Of a DNA stretch of 64,000 nucleotides, positions 24,353 to 36,198 are shown piece by piece; positions within the stretch are counted from its first letter, which is position 1; each line of letters begins with the position of its first letter. Under the pieces are notes generated by a model. The model saw only the letters and a program-made list of their open reading frames with translations, made no database searches and had not been told where the DNA came from. A program made the translations under genes and the position numbers. This DNA is from Caprimulgus europaeus (lineage: Eukaryota > Chordata > Aves > Caprimulgiformes > Caprimulgidae): positions 12,196,096 to 12,260,095 of the forward strand of contig OU015543.1 in NCBI GenBank assembly GCA_907165065.1, written 5' to 3'.

Positions 24353-27228
24353 TCAATCACCCTCCCGCTCCGCAGTCGGATTTGGAGCGACGTGAATCCT
24401 TTGGCACCAGGACACAGTGAAGAACCACCGTGCCTGGCTGTTGCATATACAGCTGCACAGAGCAGGAGGGCCAGCTCAGGTTCCAAGGTGAGGTGCTCTA
24501 TGTAAATCCTTTCCCAGAACTGCCCAAGAACACCGCACACGTAGCCACGATTCCAGGGGTCAAACCTGGTCTTCCAGCCCCGCAGCCCGCGGTCACCCTG
24601 CCCTAACTACTTCCCCTGGTTTAAGCATCTGCAAACTCCATCAGATTGAGCTGCCCTGAGCCCTGGGGTGGCAGAGGGAGGTTTAGGGACCAGGGCAGCC
24701 CATAGCACCCGCAGCAGGGAGGGGACAGCCCACCAGGTCCCTCCACAGCACCAAGGGGACTTCACCTGCACCCAGAGGAATGAACAAATTCTCCTCAGCT
24801 TTATCTCAATCTGTTCCAGGGGAGGCAGAGAAATACAGAAGACATCCCTTGCCTACCCAGGTATATTAAAGACAAGGCTGGATTCTCTTTCATTTGGAGT
24901 AATTAAAGTCTGGTGATTATCCCACTCATCAAATACTGAGTCTAGACAGACTTTTCTCTGCAATTCACACCAAACCCACCCATTCTCCATGTCAGGTGGA
25001 TGCGTGTGCCTGGCTTCACCCCATCCACGAGGCAGCCAGCTGCCAGCAACTCCCATAGAAATCTCATTCAGCATCAGTGCCTGTGGAGAGGAGCTGGAGG
25101 ACAGGGGGGAGCAGAGCCCCAGCTCTGCAGGGACAGAAGGAGCTCCCAGCCCCATCCACATGGTCCCGTGCTTCCTCACTCCCTACAAACAACTCACAAG
25201 TGATTTGAGATGATGGGGAAGAAGAGAGCTACCTCACCACACTGCTGACTGGGGGGGGGAAATGGAAAATAAGATTTTTTTCTCTCAGCAGAGTAGATGA
25301 GGGATAGATCCAACTCTTGTGTTTCCTCCATCTCCCTTTCTACTGATCTAAAAAATCAAAAATCTTCTCACTTGCTTGGTGCAGCTACACAGATCCCACC
25401 ACCCCAGCGTGACCACACAGTCTCTTCCTCCCCCAGCTTCTCACACAGCCACATTAAATACATGTTTACATCCCTAACAGCAAAGACTTCAGGTACTCAG
25501 GGCCCTGGAGAGCTGCACATTTACATGTTCTCCAGCCACCTCCACACCAGCTCCCCTGCTCCTCAACATCATCCCCAGGCAGTAAAGACAACTGCAAAAC
25601 AAGGCAGTGGTGTGCTTTGGGATTTTTCTTTGTTTTCACAGCTTTAGCAATTTTAAAACATGCAAATATGAAGGAAGGGTCAATGATTCAACAGTGATTA
25701 AATCTGAAATATTCCACTTAGTACCCATTAGAATCTGAAAACACCCTTTATGTTCCCAGAGTGTACCCAGAGCTGGGGAAAGCTGCTTTCTTGGGAGGCT
25801 TGAGGGATCTTAGGAAAATACCAAGTTTGTTTCAGTAAGCAAAAAAAAAAAAAGAAAAAAATAAATAGCAAGAAACAATAAAGGAATTAATGTATTGTGA
25901 GTTCTTAATCCTGTTTCCCCAGAGAGAGGAAAAAACCAACAAAGTCTAATGGAAATTTTCTATTCTCAGAACCATTTGCACTGTTATTGTTTGTGACTAA
26001 GAGAAGATGAACACATAAAAACCCAGTTTCTGAAAACTGCAGGGCTGCTTACTTGTTTTTTTTTTTTCTTGAAGAATAAAATTAAACTGCACCTGGGATG
26101 CAAAATTTCCACCTTACAAAAAAAAATAACAAAAGCCTTGCAACAGCTTTAAAACCTGCAGGGCTAGAGCAGTCTCCACGCTTGTGCTTGCCCCAGCACC
26201 TAAAAGACTTGAAGGACCCAAAGCCCATTGAGTCAAACTCTAAACTTCCTTCCATCCCCTTGGAAAAATCCAAGCTGGTATTTAAAGTCCTCAAAAAAAA
26301 TCTGGTGGCTTTTGAAACACTTGATGAAACATGCAATTAAGCAATGTAGTTAAATAACAGAGCCTGATTTAAGAGGCTAGCACTAATCTTTGCAAAAAAA
26401 AAAACCAAAAAGGATAATTTTTTCATCTCAATCTACTCCCAGTTGTACTCAAGATATTGTAAACTGCTATTTTGGTTTCTCTGTGACCAAGAAAAAGCAG
26501 AGGAGCATTAAGATTAATTCACTACATTACATTTTCTTTGTCTACTGAAAAGCTGCTGCTGTTAAGTAGAGGAAAAGAAAATCCTGTGGCCTCAGAGGAT
26601 GTTTCCCCCACGCAGCCAGGGGTCAGGGTGACCACCACCCACCCCATACACACACCCTAGAGCTGGGGAAGCCTGATGAGGTTCCATCAACTACTAAATT
26701 CCTTCTTTAAAACCTATTTAAGGAGCAAATAGCTGCCATCAAGACATTTTATTCCACACTTTTGGCAGCTACAATTCTATTAACCTCCCAAATAAGGAGT
26801 GACAGCATGACCACCAGTCCTAGTCTATAATGAGGGAGAGCCACCAAGGGTCAACATCATGGGGCACCTTCAATGTGGCATAGCTTAGCAAGGGCAGGGT
26901 TAGTGCTCCCTGTGCCCACGCTGAAAATAAACTTATCTTAAGCTAAGCTGATGATTTCATTTCCCTGGTGAAGGAGAGATCTAATTATCAATAATTCATA
27001 GGCACAGACAGACGTGCAAGTGGTTTTGAGAACTGAAGGGGAAACAGAAATAATGATTCTCAGAATCAGAGGCAGCAGACAAGACCCAGCGAGGGAGGAG
27101 AAGGTGCACTTGGCATGCACGTGCCAGAACCAATCTAATTTCAATCACATACGTGACAGTCTGGGTGCCAGTGTCACAGGGGGGGTTTCCCTGCACACTC
27201 TGCTGTTGGTATATGACAGGATGCTTGC

Positions 27229-27373
27229 CTGGATGCAGCCCAGCTCTACCTATCCTGATGGACAACTCGCTCTCGTGGTCCAGGCGAGGGGCAGCTTCGT
27301 GCTCGTATTTTTCTTTCACCGCTCGTTGGTCACAGCTCAAGGCAAACACTGCTTGGGGAGGTCCACTGAAACC
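27229..27373 (-). CDS. SLC39A11: SLC39A11 (ZIP11) coding exon 4, tandem GT/GC donors
   Basis: This 145-bp exon encodes residues 103-150 plus the first base of codon 151: the variable cytosolic loop between transmembrane helices 3 and 4. It starts GFSGPPQAVFALS after acceptor TTGCCTTGCAG and contains the conserved block ESELSIRIGRAGL. Loop identity to human is low before this block and high within it, as expected for this region. The longest exon form ends CCAG followed by GCAAGC, a GC donor with otherwise good consensus. A canonical GT donor (ATAG then GTAGAG) lies exactly 21 nt upstream, after 27250. Both forms end in phase 1 and join the next exon in frame, giving loops that differ by seven residues. 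The coordinates given are the long form. Confidence 0.93.
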
Positions 27374-28559
27374 CTGCAAGGCAAGAGAGAAATGTTAAGG
27401 TTTTTCCCAGGTCTCTCCTTCAACCTTCTCTCAGTCCCACCCTTGGGGTCTGCTCTGGCATCTGTGTGGTCACAGCTGCATGGAGATGTGTCTTTTGGGT
27501 TCCTCTCTGCCTCCAGTTGTTTAGATTGAAATGTGCATTTCCAGCAGAAACATGAAGAACGTGGTTAACAAGAGCTGTGGGCCAAGGAGCATGGGGCAAG
27601 TCAGAATTCAGGGACATTAACAGCAAGAAATACAATTCCATAAAGGCAACTCCCTCCAAAGTCAACCTGGAGGAGACCAGCAGACAAGGAGCGACACCCA
27701 CTGCTGCCAAGCCACTCACAGAGGGTTGAGCTCTGGACTGACCTCTGCAGAAGTTTAGTTGGCAGTAGGGTACCACTTCTTCAACCTGGATTGAGTTGGC
27801 AAGAGAAATAGTTCATTCAAAACCAAACCCACTGGAGCATCAAATGAGACATGATGTTCACAGCCACCCAGTGTTGTTTCAGTGGGACTCCTCCAGATGT
27901 CCCAATTACACTTCAGACTCATTTGGAATATATTCCTACACCATTTGTAACCTCCAGCAAGCAGGGAGGGATGGCCAAAACCAACATCAGCCAGCTATGT
28001 GTGAAGTCTGCAGGGAATCCAAGCAGATGCCCTATGGCAAGAGGGACCACGCTGCTCCCACGAGCCATTGCTGCCAACCTGGACAGGGCTCACAAAAACC
28101 AGGTACAACTCAAGGATGTGCCAGAGATTTTATCTGCATCAGCCAAAAAAAAACCTGGCAGACACCATTTCTGCCTTTTCCCCACGGTGCTGGACATGTG
28201 GCAGGAACATTGGTGTCTCTGGATGTCCCCAGGCTGCTCAAATCCACCAGGACACAACCACAAAACCCAAACACGGGGTTAGAGGAAGAGCTGGGAGAAG
28301 GGAACGTGTCCCACAGCAGGGGTTGGATGAGCTGGTGTAACCAGCAATACCCAAAAAACTCGGGGAGCAGGACCCCAAGTCCCCATCTCCTTGCAGGGCT
28401 GGGACTCAGCCCCTGGGAATATTCACAAGGTCCAGGCTGCACCCGGTGTCACCAACCAGGTACGTGGGTTTAGTGGTTGGACTGGTGGCAGCAGAATAAA
28501 GGAACATCCAGTGAACAGCCAGAGATGGTAACGAGAGACTGGGATGGGTAAGGTCACAG

Positions 28560-28770
28560 TAAACAAAAATAAAGGTTAAAGATGAATAACTAAATGGTCT
28601 AGTCTCCCCTCATTTGCATAATATAGCCTGACCAGTGCTATTAATACTCATCACATCTTTGCTATCTGCTCTCTACTGCACTTTAATCAAGGTGCTTTCA
28701 CCTCCATTAACCTGGCAATTACAAGCTGCACCGATGAGGCACCCGTGTTTAAATCCCTTTGGGATAAGGG
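28560..28770. promoter_or_regulatory. Candidate conserved noncoding block
   Basis: This block contains an ATTTGCATAAT octamer, GCTATTAATACTCATC, CCATTAACCTGG and ACTTTAATCAAGG, with no repeats. It is called from motif density only. Confidence 0.3.
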
Positions 28771-29667
28771 AGACCCACCCCACCTGCCCCACAGGAAGGA
28801 CCAGCAGCTCTGCACCTCACCTCACCTCACCAGCAGTGCCTGGAAAAGCAGGTGGAAATACAAACAAATGCCAAGGTTTTCCAGCAAAACCTGGATGATG
28901 GGACACACTGAGGGAGGAGGGGAACTGCAGCATCGTGATCCAACTTGGATAAGACAGGAAGAGACCAAGAATGGAAACTGAGGCTCACCCAGTGTAGTCT
29001 CCTTATAGCTATGAGAGTATCTGCTCCTGCCAATTCTCACTGGGTTTTCACTCTGGAAAGCAAGTAGCATCACCTTCTGGAAAACACCAAGCTGAGGAGA
29101 AGCAAGGATGGGATTTTCAAGCTGCAGAAGTGAAGGTGCAACTCTAAGTGCACAGGAAGGATTTGCAAGCCTTGCATGGGGCTCAGCTCTCCAGCCCTGC
29201 TCCAGCCACCAGCTGCCTCCCACTTGTCACTTCTCCAGCCTCAGACCTTGGGAACACCAGGTTTTACAGAGCAGAAGGATTTCCTTCCAGCATTTTAATT
29301 AAATGAGCTACAAACACTGTGACAGCAGCTTTGTAGGCTTTATCACCAGCAGGTTTGTGGCTTCCCCCCAGCACAAAGACAAGTGTCTTCTCAACTGCAG
29401 CTTGTCCTTCCAGGCAGGGAAGAGAGCCCAGGGCACAGCCAGAGCAGTGCAAGTCACAATAACCCAATGAGGAGCAAAGAAATCACTTGTATGAGCACAA
29501 GCAGGAGACAACATCCAGCCTGTGCTCTCTATTACCACCACACAGCCTCAGACACAAAGAAGCAAGGTCCTTGTGAGGTCAAGATCACTTCTCTCAAGGT
29601 CTGCTGTCCTGATGAGAAGCCTCCCACAATGATTTTCTGTGTCACTGTTATCAGCACATCTTTTTCA

Positions 29668-29877
29668 GGCAGAGCTTCTTCACCAAAAGGGTGGTCAAGC
29701 ACTGGAACAGGCTGCCCAGGGAGGTGGTGGAGTCACCTTCCCTGGTGGGATTTAACAGACAGGCAGATGAGTTGCTCAGGGACATGGGTTAGAGGTGGAA
29801 TTGTCAGTGTTGGGTTCATGGTTGGACTCAATGATCTTAAAGGTCTTTTCTAACCACTACAACTCTGTGATTCTGTA
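29668..29877 (+). mobile_element. CR1 LINE fragment
   Basis: A short CR1 3' end from GAGCTTCTTCACC to the tail GTGATTCTGTA, the same subfamily as the copies at 24040 and 51383 (GGTGGGATTTAACAGA block). Confidence 0.92.
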
Positions 29878-30039
29878 AAAGCTTATTGACATGGAGCCTT
29901 CAATCTGCTTGCACCGAAACAGAGGAGGCAACCTTGAAGATATTTCAGATGATATTGTAAGGTCAGGGCACCTCCTGGTTGGCAGGCACAAACACACAAC
30001 ACCAGCAATTTGAAAATGTATGAGTGACCTTCAGTAAAG

Positions 30040-30260
30040 CACACGATTGATTCCAGCTGTGATTGCTCTGAGTCATTTCAGTCCAGTCCCTGCATGAGGC
30101 CCTTAATTGGAACGTGTCAGTGGGTTAAAAAAGCATTAGAAAAAGAAGAGGAAAAGTCAACCCACATTAATTAGTTTATGGCACTAATTAGCGTTAACTG
30201 AAATAACCACGGGGGCTGATTACTTCAAGAAGCCTGATGCAATGAGAGACTTGGACAGGA
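30040..30260. promoter_or_regulatory. Candidate conserved noncoding block
   Basis: A dense cluster of TAAT cores, including CACATTAATTAGTTTATG and GCACTAATTAGCGTTAAC, directly follows a CR1 fragment by about 160 bp. A CpG is retained inside the AT-rich core, which is often seen in conserved elements. Confidence 0.35.
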
Positions 30261-30850
30261 AGACCTGTGGAGCTTGGAGGAAAACTATTCTGGGACACAG
30301 GAGTCCCCACGGCGCTCGGCTCTGCTGGCAGAGCTACGACAAAAAGGTCATCAGATTGTCACAGCCCTGTGTGTGAAAGCAGATGGGGAAAAAATGGGTG
30401 TCTGTAGACAGCAGAGAACCACCCTGCTCCATCTAAACAGGCAGATTCTGCTTTTGTTACCCAAAAGCTGCAGAAATCCTCAATTAATCTGTGTGGAATG
30501 GTGCCCATCTCCTGCTGGCATCCTGGGCACCATCCCAGTATCGATGGGATCACTCTGGTACTGCAGGGCAAAGAGGGGAGACAGGGAGGAGGTGGCAGCT
30601 GCTTGCTTTTAGACAAAGCAAAGATTTCTGGATTGCATCCTCCTGCCCAGTCAGCCTCTTGGGCAAGAGCTCCTCACTGAGCTGAGTTCAGGTTTGAAAA
30701 GAAATGGAGGGTGAGTGACACCTTTCAGAAACAACCTGTCCTTCCCCACCTGACCAAGAAAGAAGAATAAATTAAAAAGAAATTGTGATGACAAAAACCT
30801 GGTGGTCTGGCTCTGGGTAGATCACTTGGTACCAAATCTGGAGGTGCTAC

Positions 30851-30931
30851 CTGTCTGGGAGGGTCAGTGATGCTGCTCTTCCCATCCAATATCTCACTGG
30901 CTTTAACCCAGCGAACGCCCTGGAGCAGGAT
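30851..30931 (-). other. Candidate 81-bp in-frame cassette exon in SLC39A11 intron
   Basis: On the gene strand an 81-bp segment is bounded by a pyrimidine-rich acceptor (CTGTGGCTTTGCAG) and a donor (AGACAG with GTAGCA). It has no stop codon in phase 0, which is the phase at the junction between coding exons 3 and 4 that flank it. Inclusion would add 27 residues beginning ILLQGVRWVK to the cytosolic loop. It matches nothing I recall in human ZIP11, so it may be a bird-specific exon, an exon of another transcript, or chance in a 17.8-kb intron. Confidence 0.25.
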
Positions 30932-31769
30932 CTGCAAAGCCACAGGAAACAGAGACCATAAAGCATCACCTGACAGCGGGAAGCACCTCACAGGAAAGAG
31001 AAACAGAATTCATTTTACTACCTTATTAAAAAAAATAATGAAGAAATGTTCCTAACTTGTCCAGGAGCTACACAGAGACACTGAGAGCCAGTAACAAGCC
31101 ACGCTTTGATGGTGCCCGGGGGCTCCCAGTTCACACCTATTAAAAGAGACAAAGTGAGAACAGATCAGAGACCAGAGTGGTAAGAGAGAGAGAAGGGTGA
31201 GGAGCAAGGAGAGGAAAGGGAGAAGCTGCAGGTCCCCAGCCTGTGTTAGGGGCTGCTCCAGCCATGGGGACAGACACAGCGTGTCTCAGGGACCCCTCCT
31301 GAGCCTGACAGATCTGGGGACACAGACAAAGGCTGTGCAGCCACCAGGCAGCGAGCGCCCGGCTTGGCTGAGGCAGATAAACAGATTTATGTTAAAAACA
31401 TGAAATAGGATGGGAGAGGAAGAGAGCTTCCTTAGGAAGTGCTTTGTTATCACAGAGCACCCATCTGCAAGCAAAATAACCGTCTGGTCTCTGAAACAGC
31501 ATCTCAGGGGTCCACGTTCCCAAGCGAACCTCCGCCGGCTGAAAACCCCCATCCCAACGGTGCTCACGGGGAACCCACCAACATCCAACACATGTGTGAG
31601 CGATGGTCAGCACCCCACGCTCCCCCACCCTCCCTCAGCACCCTCCAGATTCATCTGGTGAGACCTCAGGGTGCTTGAGGGCAACACCAGCAATTCCCAG
31701 GCATCTGGTGTCCCACGGGATGTGCCAAGCCCCTGCGCAGCCCCACACTGCATCAGGGCCACCAAACTG

Positions 31770-32046
31770 TGAGGGGTTTAGAGGGGAAGAGTATGAGGAG
31801 AGGCTGAAGTCACTGGGTTTGTTCAGCCTGGAGAAGAGGAGACTGAGAGGAGATCTCATCATGGTCTGGAACTTCCTCCCCAGGGGCAGAGGAGGGGCAG
31901 GCGCTGAGCTCTTCTCTCTGGCCACCAACGCCAGGAGCAGAGGACATGGCAGGAAGATGTGGCAGGGGAGGGGGAGGTTGACCATGAGGTTCTTGAGGCA
32001 GAGGGTGGTGGAGCACTGGAACAGGCTCCCCAGGGAGGCAGTGTCC
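31770..32046 (+). mobile_element. CR1 LINE fragment lacking its 3' end
   Basis: A CR1 segment from GAGGGGTTTAGAGGGG to GGCTCCCCAGGGAGG. It stops before the usual 3' tail, so the element was broken after insertion. It has a small deletion relative to the copy at 6717 (CATGAGGTTC where that copy has CATGAGGAAAAGGTTC). Confidence 0.9.
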
Positions 32047-32216
32047 TCAAGTTTCATAAAACCTAAACCACAACATGTGCAACCAGATGCTGTGATCAGA
32101 ACTGTTCCCCGAAGCCTCAAAGTGCTGCCAAATACGGCAGCAGAAACCACACTGGAGAAGGCAAGTGGAAAAGAGGAGCATGTGGGAAGCATCTCACACA
32201 TGCTCATGCTGCTGTG

Positions 32217-32383
32217 GACACAGAATCTGGTTTGGGTTGGGAGGGACCTGAAAGCTCATCCAGTCCCAACCCCCTGCCAGCAGCAGGGACACCTTCCACT
32301 AGACCAGGTTGCTCAAAGCCTCATCCAACCTAGCTGAGAACACTTCCAGGGAGGAGCAGCCACAGCTTCCCTGGATATCAGCA
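32217..32383 (-). mobile_element. CR1 LINE fragment
   Basis: A CR1 3' end in minus orientation, plus-strand text CTGGTTTGGGTTGGGAGG through CCACTAGACCAGG to CCACAGCTTCCCTGG. It lies about 170 bp from the plus-strand copy at 31770 and in the opposite orientation. Confidence 0.92.
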
Positions 32384-32814
32384 GCTCCTGGGGGCTACAA
32401 ATCCAACCCAGGCCCTCAGCCCAACAGCCACATCCTTGTCCTACCAGCACAAGCTCTGGGGCTGTGCACTGTGTTGGGTTGGGATCACTTCCCCCACCAG
32501 CAAGGGGGCTGGAAGGGATGTTCCCAGAGCAGCAGGCACAGGGGGAGGCCCAGGGGCTCCCTGCTTCCCACATTGACCATCTTCCATCTGGCTCCTCCAG
32601 CCCCACATCCTTGTGCAGCAGGCAGGGGGCTGGTAGCTATGGCAGCGCTGCCATGGGAATTGGGCAGGAAAGGTTCATCCCTAGACAAAAATTCCAGCAT
32701 TTTCACAGCTCCAGCAGCATCTCAGCAGCAGATCACACCAGGCAGGGAGGCTTTTCTCATCCTGGCAGTGACACGACACCAGAGCTCTGCCCTAATAACT
32801 GCAAACAGGGAGGC

Positions 32815-32970
32815 TGAAGTGAATGTTATGTTAGGCTGGTATCAGTTTATCTTTAACTAATGTAATATTATTGCTGGTACATTTTTATTCACTGCTAATT
32901 ATCAGCCAACTCTGATAACTCATCATTCTTGAAAACTGCAAACAGCAGCTTTAGTCACCAGCTCTGCTGA
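32815..32970. promoter_or_regulatory. Candidate conserved noncoding block
   Basis: AT-rich, repeat-free sequence: TTTAACTAATGTAATATT, CACTGCTAATTATCAGCC and CTGATAACTCATCATTC (a GATA word on each strand). Called from composition only. Confidence 0.3.
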
Positions 32971-34055
32971 TGAGCTGCGGGGGCAGGAGGAGTAAATCAC
33001 CTCCCTTCTGTGTCACCAGGAGCGTGGGGACACCCAGGGTGTCCTGTGAGGTGACCTCAGAGCAGCCAGCCCCCGGTGTGGGGATCCCCTGGGAGCTGCC
33101 TCATCCACCAGCAGCCCCTTGGCAGCTCTCTCATGTCCTGACAACACCGAGCACACTCAGGAACACCAATTCTGGCAACTACAGGGAGGGAGGAAAGAAG
33201 AAAAATTATCAAAACTCACCCCAAACCCTCAAATAAACTGAAGCTGCTCTCTAAAAGGAAGGAGAGCAACACATCCAACAGCCCCAGGCAAACACAGCCC
33301 ATCTGATCAGAGGATGCTGGGGTACCCTACTGCTAATGGTCCACCCCCAAGAGCATCGCTGCCGGGGAGCAGGCACGTGCCACCAGCACCAGGCACCCCA
33401 AGAGCCATGCAAGGGTGTCTAAGGGGAGCCAGGCACAGGCAAATCCATCTTTTATGGCCAAAACAATGTTCATATGAAGAACAAATGTAAGGGTTTTACT
33501 TGTTGGCACGTTTGGAGCTTTGGCCTTTCCAGGAGGGAGGACAAACACAGCAGGAATGTTGCTGGCATGGGGTCTGGGAAGGCAGTGGGGCCGGGGGAGC
33601 GGTGGCTCAGGGGAGGGCAGGCACAGGCAATTCCCAGGCTCCTCGGGAAACCCAGGGGGCTTGTGACACAAAACATGATCTTTTGCAACAGAGATGTTTT
33701 AGGTGGCAGAAAGGAGATGGTTTTTGTAACCTTTGCCATTAGAAAAACAAAAACAGGGGGAGCATTTGCCCTGCTTTTGCCACGCCACCTCGCCAAAAAA
33801 ACCCCAAACAACTCGTTACACAAACAAAAAACATCTCTGCCACAGCAGGAGACAGGTTTCGTGTCACCAACCTCCTCCTGGCCACCAGGAAGCCTGGAGA
33901 AACCTCAAAACACAAGCAGTACATTTATTTTTCAACATAGGGCAGTTTTTGAGCACCCAAGTGCTGCCCACCAAAACCAGTTTGGATTCATATACACTTC
34001 CAGTTGTATGCTGGGAGGAAATTTGCCTGTGACAGCCAAGCTCCCAGAGTCAGAT

Positions 34056-34137
34056 CCTAAGGGATGGTCTCCTAAGGGAGGGTGCTCTCCTAGGGGAGGG
34101 TGCTCTCCTAGGGGATGGTGCCCTCCTAGGGGATGCC
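34056..34137. repeat. 18-bp minisatellite, 4-5 copies
   Basis: Units of 18 bp with core CTCCTAGGGGAGGGTGCT. Because 18 is a multiple of three, an ORF passes through it as a repeated peptide, but nothing else suggests coding. Confidence 0.9.
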
Positions 34138-34214
34138 CTACACATCCCCATCACCCCGAACGCTCGCAGCTTGCTCAGCAGGACACAGCAGAGAGGTTTG
34201 TGGCATCGAGTCAG

Positions 34215-34530
34215 CACTACAATATGAGATTTTAATTGTAAGCAATAAACCTTTAAGCCTCAGATGGGATTAACAAGAGCTTTTTCTCCACATGCTTATT
34301 AAAGTCTAATGGAGAGCGGCTTCGCCTCTTTTCTCTCTCCCTGCCCCCTTCCCACCTTGTATATTTGTAGCGTGGCAACCTGTATTTTTACAGTCCTTTA
34401 TTATGCAAGGCTTTTTGCAAGGGTAAGAGAAAAAGCAAACAAAACTTCAATTAACAGCTCATTTTTACACGCTATACTCCTCAGCAATGATTTGTTATCA
34501 GTGCAGATTGAATTAATGGGAGAAGGAGAA
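34215..34530. promoter_or_regulatory. Candidate conserved noncoding block
   Basis: A repeat-free block with GATTTTAATTGTAAGC, TTATTATGCAAGGC, CTTCAATTAACAGC and GATTGAATTAATGGG, and little of the CT-run background seen on both sides. Further TAAT words follow at 34665-34720 and 35000-35035. Confidence 0.33.
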
Positions 34531-35820
34531 CAAAGCGGGGCGGCTGCTGTGGGGTGGGATGTCAGGAGGGGGACCAGGGTTCCTCAGGGGGCTGGTGGGA
34601 TGTAGCAGGGTTCAGCCAGCAATCCATCACCCCCCACATGAAGAGCCTCATCATGCCAGGGCTGCCTAATTACATTACATTAAAACACAACTTCCTTTAG
34701 ACCCGCAATTAGCGACGCGGCCATGCGCCAGTTCCCGGCAGACGGATGGAGAAGCAGCAGTGCTGGGGTGCAGCCCCTTCTCCCCACAGCCAGCTCATTC
34801 CCAAGACCATGGTTTCTGCTTTTTTTTTTCCTCTCCTCTCCTCTCCACCTTTTGCACATCCCATAATTACCAAAATAGCACCAAAACCCAAGAGAGACGC
34901 CAGCTCCTCTGCGGGAGCCACGGCAGAGCCAGGGGAGCCTCCAACACCTTCCTGGAGCGTCACGCAATGAATCCTCAGCAGAGGCTCTTCCTTCTCTTCA
35001 ACTAGCGCAATTAATTTGTTAATTCATTACAGAAAAGAGGTGTAACAAGGGACAAGGCACTTCCTGATTACCACCACCGAGATGCTAACCCATTTCCCTT
35101 CCTTTGGAAGCTCAGGACAGTAAATCCATGGCTGTCCCATGGGGCACGGATTCATTTCAAGCTGGGGAATGGGCTGGTTCCCCCACAAACAGCCCCATGG
35201 GCAGGACTCATCCTAAGCTTCCATGGGTAACTCATTGGGTTCCAACCAAGACAACCTAAAGCCCAGAAAGTGAGCTCTGAAATGACCCCTCACAGCATTT
35301 ATTTATAGGTGGTTTATGTATCTCACCCCTAAAGTCCTGACAGGCTTTAAAAACAACACCTAAGAAATGCAAACCCACAGCAAGATGCCTTCTCAAGCCT
35401 GCAGCTCGATGAGAAGACTCATGCAGGCAGTTCTTCAGTTTGCATTAGCCCTGATGCCTGCAGACCACAGATTAAAGTCACATCACTTTCACCACCTCGA
35501 TGATAATTAGAGTATGATGGGGGGAGACAGGAAAACACACCACGAAGATCTTCACACCCTGAGCACAGCACACCCTGACACATCCCCCTGGGACCAGCAC
35601 AGCCAGAGGAGACAGACACACCACCCCATCACTGCACACCCCTTCTGACACCCACAGGGTCCAAACTGGATGAGGAGCCTCAGCCAGGCCGAGCAGAAAG
35701 GAAAAAACAAGCTGTTTTTCCCCCAATTCCCCAGCAGCATGCCCTTCTCCAGCAGGATCATCATGTACACACATATTGTATTGTATCTATATTAATAATA
35801 CAGATATAATACAATACATC

Positions 35821-35965
35821 ACTCCCTGGAAGTGTTCTTGGCCAGGCTGGATGAGGCTTTGAGCAGCCTGGTCTAGTGGAAGGTGTCCCTGCTGCTGGCA
35901 GGGGGGTTGGGACTGGATGAGCTTTAGGGTCCCTCCCAACCCAAACCAGTCTGGGATTCTATGAT
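35821..35965 (+). mobile_element. CR1 LINE fragment, upstream member of an abutting pair
   Basis: A 145-bp CR1 3' end, CTCCCTGGAAGTGTTC to the tail GGGATTCTATGAT. It is followed within a few bases by a second CR1 of a different subfamily in the same orientation. Confidence 0.93.
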
Positions 35966-35967
35966 AT

Positions 35968-36198
35968 AGGTTGGCCATGAGGAAAAGGTTCTTGAGGCAG
36001 AGGGTGGTGGAGCACTGGCACAGGCTCCCCAGGGAGGTGCTGATGGCCCCAAGCCTGACAAGATCCCAGCAGCATTTGGCCAAGGCCCTCAGGGACATGG
36101 TGTGAATGTTGGGCTTGTCCTGTGCAGGGACAGGAGCTGGGCTCCATCACCCTGGTGGGTCCCTTCCAGCTCACAACATTCGATGACTCTATGATTCT
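35968..36198 (+). mobile_element. CR1 LINE fragment, downstream member of an abutting pair
   Basis: A CR1 3' end from GGTTGGCCATGAGGAAAAGG to the tail ACTCTATGATTCTA, the same subfamily as the copies at 6717 and 18118. It starts directly after the tail of the preceding copy. Confidence 0.93.

Larger units (their letters stand above)
1456..27228 (-). other. SLC39A11 intron between coding exons 4 and 5 (25.8 kb)
   Basis: This intron contains four CR1 fragments (6717, 10105, 18118 and 24040), a solo LTR at 14498-15142, three minisatellites (3713, 7966 and 10943), a dispersed short repeat at 20455-21530, and several AT-rich candidate conserved blocks. The remaining stretches (about 1.5-2.4, 2.6-3.7, 4.1-5.2, 7.1-7.9, 9.1-10.1, 11-14.4, 15.2-18.1, 18.8-20.4, 21.6-22.3 and 22.7-24.0 kb) look like ordinary intron. 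They have CT-rich runs and short spurious ORFs but no gene or repeat I can name. Confidence 0.8.

Noticed and set aside
26082..26340. Overlapping 80-84-codon ORFs on both strands in AT-rich DNA
   Set aside because: Neither peptide resembles a known family, no splice or promoter context supports them, and they overlap each other.
31603..32337. 244-codon plus-strand ORF
   Set aside because: Most of it is CR1 3' region, which lies outside the reverse-transcriptase domain and often stays open by chance.
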